The translations under genes were made by a program, and so were the position numbers. The notes under the pieces were generated by a model. That model made no database searches. It was not told where the DNA came from and saw nothing but the letters and a program-made list of their open reading frames with translations. Below, in pieces: positions 57,652 to 64,000 of a stretch of 64,000 bases of DNA; positions within the stretch are counted from its first letter, which is position 1, and each line of letters opens with the position of its first letter. The DNA comes from Polytrichum commune. Lineage: Eukaryota > Streptophyta > Polytrichopsida > Polytrichales > Polytrichaceae. Location: NCBI GenBank assembly GCA_950295325.1, contig OX485803.1, positions 28,024,001 to 28,088,000 on the forward strand. Reading direction: 5' to 3'.

Positions 57652-59897
57652 AGATTTCTTTCAAATTAGGCCTAGGCTTGCAAGAATCAGGGTGTTTGTG
57701 AGAGGGTTTTAGGGTGCTTGTGAGATTCATAGTGTTTCTGAGGTGTTTCTGAGTGTTTTCCATTTAGTGATATCATACAGTTTCTGGGTTCTGGTTCTTC
57801 ATTATCAGATTGTGAAAGCAGCTTGCAAGAGTTTTCAAGGTATACAATTTCATTACCTAATCTGCTTCACTTCCTTTAGGGTTCTGCTTCACTTCCTTTA
57901 GGGTTCTGTTTCATATACAATGCATAAGCATTGTATATATTGTCTGAACATTAAACATGCCTCTTGAAACTGAATAGTTTTGGGAGACGACCCAAATCCA
58001 ATATTAAAATCTAATAAATCCTTGAAAACCAGCTTGAAAATTAACTAAATGTTTGGGTCGCTCGACCCAAATAAAGCTTATTGTTGAAACCCTGAACCCA
58101 AACCAAATGATGCCCACATTAAAAGAATCCAAATAGAAGGAATGGTCCTCATTTCCCCAAACAAAAATTTATATTTAATGATGCCCATAATTGAAATTGA
58201 TGAACTCATGGAACTTTGGAATACTTTGGGTCGATCGATGTGAGCCCAAAAGCATGTGCCCACATGTGTTTTAAGCTTGGAATTGATTAAGACTGAAGTT
58301 TGATTTCTTTTATTACCTTATCAAAACATAAAAAGAGTGGGCTTTGGGTATGTTTCAAGGATTAAGCTTTAGGCTTGGTAGTTAGTGTTTGGTAACGCCA
58401 TGGCTAAAGAGGTGGTTGAAGTTGTTAGTAGGAGTTTAGATTAGTAGTGTGTGAATTAAGCTCGATTTAAGGGGCTAGGTTTAATTGCGAATTAGGCAGG
58501 GTTGTTGTTTGAATTAGGTATGTTAGGTGTTAGTGATGGGGGGGCAGGGACTGTACCCTAGTGTTTCCCGGACTGGGGATGGCCGACAGTTGGGAGTCGG
58601 AGGCGGGGAGCAGGAGACTCTGGCGTTCGTGTGTGTGTTGCGGCTGGGCAGCGAGAGGACGGACCCTGCTAGGTCGGAGAGGGCAGCTAAGGTGCTCAGT
58701 GGAATCAGGGAAGAGCCCAGGCGATTGTGGCCGGAAGGATACACATTGGAAGAGGCAGGGGAGCATCGGCTTTCCCCTGGGAAGAACCCAGCAAAGCGCA
58801 GCCGAAGGGTGATCCTGGGGAGTGGTTTTTGAATTAGGAACAGAGGGGATTTAGACAGATTGAATCATCACAGCTCAGGGCGAAACTAGTCACTACATAT
58901 GCCAAACTCTACCGGAATACAAGGAATGCTTGACCCAGGGCGGCAGGGAAGGTGCTGACAGGGTAGCACTACCAGAATTCGGTGGCCTCGACTTTGATTT
59001 TTCCTCACAATCCAGGGAATGGATAATGCAGATTAGTCAGTGCAGCCGCCGAACTGCGAGTGATTCTCTCCCCCTGCCGAGTTCGGGAAATGCTTTAGAG
59101 TTCAGCACAGGAACAATGTGGGCGAATCCAACATCTACCGCCTGATCCCCTGTACCGACATCGGGAGCTCACACTGAGGCGATTCGGAGCAGTTAGAAAG
59201 GGGGCAGACCAGGGCCATCACGACTTCACCGAATCAAGGAATCACAAGGGCAAGAGTTCCGATGAGCAAGGGTTAGGCTATGGCCGAGATCTTTGTGGTG
59301 GGCACGAGTCGGAGGGCGCTGGGATTACTGCAAGCTGGTGAGGAGTGAATTTGGTAGGAGTAATTAGGCAGCGCAACCATCGGTGGCCTCACCCCAGCAG
59401 GGAAAGGCTAAACATACCAGGGGAAGTTGGTTCGAGCAGGCACATTGTCATTGTTGGGACTGGGAAACGCGATGGCGGTGACTGGCCCAGTGGGTCACCG
59501 AGAGGAAGGAGGGAGTTAAAACACGACGTGGATTAGGTCACACTTGAGCGGGATGGGTTATTATACTTATTAGTGTAGGGGGTTAAAGATAATTGAATGA
59601 CTAGGGTAGGAAAGAGTTAGTAATGGACAGTGGTTGGGGAAGTATTAGGCTTGGTGATTAGCGCCCATCACTAGACGATTCAAGTATTTCTCAATACTGG
59701 CTCTTTGTGTAATTGAAATAAAATGATTGGGTAAACTACGTTCAATTGTTGGTGTAACACTGGTGAAGCTTAAGGTTGGGGAAGATAACTTGAATCCGTG
59801 TCAAGCACAAGCATCTACCCGGACTACGACGCAAAGGGGTGGGTGTTTGTGGCTGACAATCGACCGAAACTAATAGTTTCGATTTCTGGACTTACAG
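57652..59897 (+). promoter_or_regulatory. 5' leader and 5'UTR intron of the ParB/MTase-like gene
   Basis: 57652-57839 looks like a 5' leader. A donor AAG|GTATAC at 57839/57840 and an acceptor CTTACAG directly before ATG 59898 define a probable intron. It contains a tandem duplication TTCACTTCCTTTAGGGTTCTG-like near 57865-57908, a TTTGGGTCGCTCGACCCAAA palindrome at 58052, and a solo LTR (58239-59858) placed 39 bp before the acceptor. Confidence 0.5.
58239..59858 (+). mobile_element. Solo LTR, TGTGAGCCC family, in the 5'UTR intron
   Basis: 1620 bp, TGTGAGCCCAAAAGC...GGCTGACA, flanked by ATCGA (58234-58238 and 59859-59863). It carries the family block CCCGGACTACGACGCAA near the 3' end and AATAAAA near 59719. 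The target was the dyad TTTGGGTCGATCGA-CCGAAA, which it split at the centre. Confidence 0.88.
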
Positions 59898-61108
59898 ATG
59901 GCCCCCAAGAAGAGACCTGGAGAAAGGTGGTTCATGCTCGCGCCAACCGAGCTATGGCAGGAGTATGAAACTCCAGAGGACAATTCATACGTGCCCAAGG
60001 ATGGGATTGTTCATGCGTGGTCCGTTCAGGTTGTGAAGGCCTCCCAGTTCAAGCTGCTGTTCGTGGTGAAAATGGGGACCCACGAGCAACACACCTGGGC
60101 AACGCTAACGGGATGGGAGGTTGCGTCCGTCCAAGCACTCGGGGAGCACGTGGACGTAATTATCGAGAACTCCGCCGTGCAGAACGTCCACATGTTCATG
60201 CACCAGTTCTGCGAGCCCTTCGACCCACTCTACGCCAAGGAGACGTGCGTGGAACCTGAAACTATAAAACCGGAGGCGATATTCATAGATGGCAATGTAA
60301 CCAACACGAAGGTTGCTAGCAGGTTTACAAAATTGAAATCGGCTACTACGGTCCTCAACAAGGCGTTGCAAAGCAAACCCAAAACGCAGCAGCCTGTGAG
60401 GCGTAAGGCAACGACGGAGGAAGGCGCAGGGTCCTCCAGACCCCAAACTGTGAGGAAGCCGCGTCCGGTCCCTGCAGACTCCAGACGGACGAGCACTACA
60501 GCAACGCCGGTTGATAGCAAAACGCCAACACCGTCCGGGAGCCAGCAGACGACCCCGTCGAAAAGGGGAAGAGAGTCATCAGTGATGACTGACGAGCCAG
60601 TTTCCCCGGAGCTGCAAATGCCGAAACCTGGCCAAGAGGTGGATGCAGGCGAAATACAGAAAATCAATGATAATTTCGAGATGAAATGCTTGCACTGCTT
60701 CTTCATGGGCAGGGACTTCAAGTTCGAGGTGAACATGGCACAGTGCCACCTTGCGCCACCAGAGAAGTGTGTCCGAGCGAAGGAGGACGCCTACGTCGAC
60801 TGGATGGTCACTCAGATCTTGGGCGGGCAGTTCAAGGACGACAGGCAGACGATTGTGGTCATGCCCCAAGGTCTCAAGAAAATGCCGACGCCTGATATGT
60901 GGCCGGCAATATCCAAAGGAGACTTCTAGCTGATTGACGGCCAGCACAGTGTGGAGGCCTAAAAAAAATCCAATTGATGACCGAGTGGGACGACCCCAGT
61001 AAACAGAAGGAGAAGCTAAAGGTGTGGAAGGCATTGGTGGTTTGGTTTGACAACGAGACCGTACTCACCGACATCTCACGCTTCTTCAACATGGGGAAGA
61101 AGAAGAGG

Positions 61109-61942
61109 CAGGGTTGTCTATTGTGTCGTGACGGAGGCTAATCTCGGCATAATGTCGTGCCGTCACGACACGTATCCGTCACGACATTATGCCGGATGTT
61201 GTCTTTATCCTGACGGACTTGAATTTTACCGAATTCTGTGTGTAATTACATTACCCCATTTCGGACACGTAGGATGTGAGATGTCCACGTGTGATGACAT
61301 GTCAGCAAAGTAGAGGTAAAGTGGGGAAAAAATTACTAGCGCCCGTCTGCACCCGTTCCCGCCCCCGTTCCCCCTCCCGTTCGCCCCCGTTCCCGCCCCG
61401 TCCACCCCCGTTCCCCCCCCCCGTCCGCTCCGTTCCCACCCCCCGTCCGCCCCGTTCCCCACCGTCCGCCCCCGTTCCCACCCCCCGTCCGCCCCGTTCC
61501 CCACCGTCCGCCCCCGTTCCCACCCCCCGTCCGCCCCGTTCCCCACCGTCCGCCCCCGTTCCCACCCCCCGTCCGCCCCGTTCCCCACCGTCCGCCCCCG
61601 TTCCTACCCCCGTCCGCCCCCGTTCCTACCCCCGTCCGCTCCGTTCCCACCCCCGTCCGCCCCACACCCTCCTTAGTCTTATTTTACTACTTTGATTTTA
61701 ACAGAATAATAAACATAATGGCAAAATGGTTTACCTGGCGCTAGGCATATCCACGTCCACGTCGGCCTTTTCTGCCACATAGGACGCCACCTTGGCAAGA
61801 AGGTAAGTATTTTACCCACCCTACTAGCTTCCCCCTAGGTTGACCCTACGTGGACCCTATTGTGTCGTGACGGAGGGGTCCGTTACGACACGACACGTCA
61901 TGACGGCACGACACCGTCATGACGTCGGGATAGACAACCCTG
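61109..61942 (+). mobile_element. hAT-type non-autonomous element in a coding exon
   Basis: 834 bp. Perfect 13-bp terminal inverted repeats CAGGGTTGTCTAT / ATAGACAACCCTG and an 8-bp duplication AGAAGAGG (61101-61108 and 61943-61950), both typical of hAT elements. Further inside are inverted GTGTCGTGACGG / CCGTCATGACG words. No transposase. It interrupts the exon between FFNMGKKK and RAYQASWIRN. Confidence 0.93.
61340..61660. repeat. C-rich minisatellite within the hAT element
   Basis: Tandem CCGTCCGCCCCGTTCCC units with a higher-order period of about 48 bp (CGTTCCCCACCGTCCGCCCC recurring). The 18601 copy has a much shorter version. The long frames on both strands are artefacts. Confidence 0.92.
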
Positions 61943-64000
61943 AGAAGAGGGCCTACCAGGCATCGTGGATTAGGAACATCATGGCCTCGAGGGAGGTGTG
62001 GGAGTTCTATGGCAGGCCTTCCAAGGAAAGGGAGAATGCTAAAGACAAGAACCCAAAATGGGAGGTGAGTATGTTTGGATCAATCGACCCAAACTCTTGC
62101 ATTGTTTAATTGTCTTCGTCAGGTTTATAGTTTGGGTCGATCGATCCAAATTGCTGTTGCATTCTTTGTTGTCTAACGTGTGTTGTTTACTTCATGTGCA
62201 CGACTTCAAATACTAGATATTCAACAAATTCTCCTCGATTGACAACGCTAGCCACAAGCAAAAGAAGTACAACGAGCTAAGATGACAAATATATTTGATC
62301 ACAGCGTCCGACTCCGTGTGGGGAAGATGGAAGAGTGTTTTCGAGAAACACGAGACGGGGGACCTCATCGACTCCGATACCGGCATGCTCTTCAACCAGA
62401 CTGCGTGCTTCAAGCAAATGAAGCCTCCGGTGAGGGAGTTCTTCAGAGCTCTTCAAGGGCTTTCGGAGACAGAAATGGGAAAGGCAGCGTCCCACATCCT
62501 TCACGTGCAGCCGACGGCGAAGAGATGCTGGGTCCACCCGAAGATCGTCTTCATCAAGCCCAAAATCTTCGTCCCTTCATGCTACACCATGAAGGAATGG
62601 ACGGAGAACAGGAAGAAGAAGACGACCATCGTCCAGGAGCTTCAAAAGCTGGTCCCTAAGAAGAAGCTCATCGTGGATGGAGAGGTCGACGAGGCGCACT
62701 GGAGGGCATTCAAAGCCGAGTATAAGTTCACCAATGCGTCCATGGTGGCACTCATGAGGGAGGCGGGAGACGACTTCCTCAGGTCCAAGCTTATGAAGGG
62801 GGGGAGGAACCGGGCGCTTCCCGAACACTCCGCGCGTGCCTTCTCCAACTTCATAAAGGAGAAGAAGATTGTCAGTTTCGAGGGCGACGCGCATTTCAAC
62901 TTGGTCACCCTCGACCCTCTTAAGATCCAAGGTTGGCCGGGCACTGATGCCAGAAAGGCGATCAGGACTAAAGTCGAGGACCGTTTCCCCTTCGCAATGA
63001 TAGACTTCAAGAACATCCCTGGAGCCTCATTCGAGGGGACAATGAGCACCCCGTTTTACGAGCCGTTCTTCACCAAGTTCGTGGACTACGCCAGCCCCAA
63101 ATTCAGGGAGGTCGATGTCTGGTTGTGGATTGTTGAGGACAGGAGGGAGGAGAAAGTGTACGAGATCGTGCGGAAATTGCAGCCAGAGTACGCCGTCTCG
63201 AAATCTCATTACGTCGCTGCACCGGCGGAGGGGGCGTACGGCACTTTGAAAAACAAGAAGACGAAGATCGTCAACGTGTTGTGCTTGTACTTTGTATACA
63301 AAGCTGAGCTGTTGAAGGTGCCAAATCATCCTATAGCCCGGATGGAAAAGTTTTTCCAAGTCCAAGAAGGGTTGGGTACCAGCAGGAGCTTATACGACGA
63401 GGCGAAGTACGCCAACTACCCCGCGGATGAGCTGCGGATGGATTTCTACCTGCGGATGATGAGGACCCTCACGAAGAGGGGGGACTGCATCTTCAACGTC
63501 TTCGGGGGATCGAAACCGGTTTTCGCAGCAATGGTAAGCAACTACCCTGAAGGAACTATATGCTTGGTTTGGATCGAGCGACCCAAACTAAGTATTCTTA
63601 TTTTGTTATGGGTGCCATTTTTCCTTATTCTTCATTGGTGATACTAACACTATTGATTTGGATTGTGCAGATGTCTGGGTTGAACATCTACTCCTATGTG
63701 GAGGATGCCGATGTTCAATTCTACAGGACCCAGAAGTCTTTGGCTAAGAGAATGGACATCCTCGACTGGATACCGGGATCCTACGTCGGCGAGATCGTCC
63801 AAGGGGGTGAGAATCCGCTTGATATGGCGAGGCGAATCAACCCGGAAGAATTTGGCATGCGGCCCCCCGTTCAATTGCCAGAACCTCTGATCGAATTGCA
63901 TCCGGGCAATCCGTCAATGACAACATGTGGCGAGGTTGGGGGGGAGGAGGAGGAGGAAGAAGAAAAAGAAAAAGTGGAAGGGGAGGTGGAGGAAGGGGCA

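Larger units (their letters stand above)
59898..64000 (+). pseudogene. ParB/DGQHR-like domain fused to permuted amino-methyltransferase-like domain (3' end outside window)
   Basis: Coding exons 59898-62064, 62217-63533 and 63671 onward, with GTGAGT and GTAAGC donors, all phase 0. The first 150 residues are unrecognised, then a Ser/Thr/Pro linker. About residues 280-355 resemble the ParB/sulfiredoxin superfamily: YVDWMVTQILGG, QTIVVMPQ, then LIDGQHSVEA. Exon 2 resembles a beta-class (motif IV before motif I) DNA amino-methyltransferase: FAMIDFKNIPGA where a (D/N)PP(Y/F) motif IV would fall, DVWLWIVEDRREEKVYEIV, then ELRMDFYLRMMRTLTKRGDCIFNVFGGSK-PVFAAM (split here by a hyphen) as a GD..hD.F.GSG-type motif I, with YVEDADVQFYRTQ after the last intron. 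The C-terminus becomes Glu-rich. Breaks: TAG 60927, a 1-nt frameshift near 60961-60970, hAT insertion 61109-61942, TGA 62283. The catalytic motifs look degenerate. Domain calls are by eye. Confidence 0.55.

Noticed and set aside
61226-61695. Pro/Arg-rich and Gly-rich open frames
   Set aside because: Translations of the C-rich minisatellite of the hAT element in opposite strands.
59898-64000. Bacterial contamination as the source of the ParB/methyltransferase-like gene
   Set aside because: The gene has GT-AG introns that keep the frame and carries plant-type hAT and LTR insertions, so it is resident nuclear DNA.

Overview
The window looks like nuclear DNA of a streptophyte, most likely a seed-free plant or charophyte alga. 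The evidence is GT-AG introns, four TTTAGGG telomere-type repeats, CACTA, Mutator-like, hAT, LINE and chromodomain-type Ty3/gypsy elements with an initiator-methionine tRNA primer site, and no operons. The species cannot be fixed from the sequence. Nearly everything is mobile or mobile-derived, and target-site duplications (TSDs) let much of the nesting be read directly.

Layout. 1-1830: tandem arrays of a 22-bp perfect palindrome. 1888-2908 (-): two-exon gene of unknown function, divergent from 3228-6900 (+), an intact two-exon Mutator-like transposase gene with a SWIM zinc finger. 7062-7550 (-): small convergent ORF. This gene pair is tandemly duplicated (3337-8045 and 8046-15418). The second copy has lost its 5' end and is broken by a stop and a 2.4-kb solo LTR (9236-11664). 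15396-17131: 3' part of a CACTA element (DUF4216 fragment and terminus). 17132-18600: antisense end of a Ty3/gypsy element, next to a hAT fragment (to 18959). 18960-27504: decayed LINE (endonuclease, RT, RNase H, zinc motif) hit by a MITE (19666-20258) and an antisense solo LTR (21453-22817). 28705-31316 and 31360-33195: further LTR-type elements.

33742-43795 (-): a DUF7869-like transposon pseudogene split by a complete Ty3/gypsy chromovirus (36352-43400, TSD GAGAA). 43915-46680: palindromic tandem array, AT-rich DNA and telomere-type repeats. 47279-57646: a solo LTR (TSD GAGGT) that contains a second, younger full-length chromovirus (47786-54743, TSD CAGCT) and an antisense solo LTR (55658-57595, TSD CCTCG), itself carrying a MITE (57075-57411). 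57652-64000: a multi-exon gene, running off the window, whose product resembles a ParB/DGQHR-type domain fused to a permuted amino-methyltransferase-like domain. It is broken by two stops, a frameshift and an 834-bp hAT element, and its 5'UTR intron holds another solo LTR.

How it fits together. The only apparently intact long coding unit is the SWIM/Mutator-like gene at 3228-6900 with its small neighbours. Both full-length chromoviruses lack the reverse-transcriptase palm and share stop codons and a triplicated RNase H segment, so they were probably copied in trans. The ParB-methyltransferase-like gene is the most unusual item. A recurrent 20-bp palindrome (TTTGGGTCGANCGACCCAAA type) occurs in its introns and in an upstream array.
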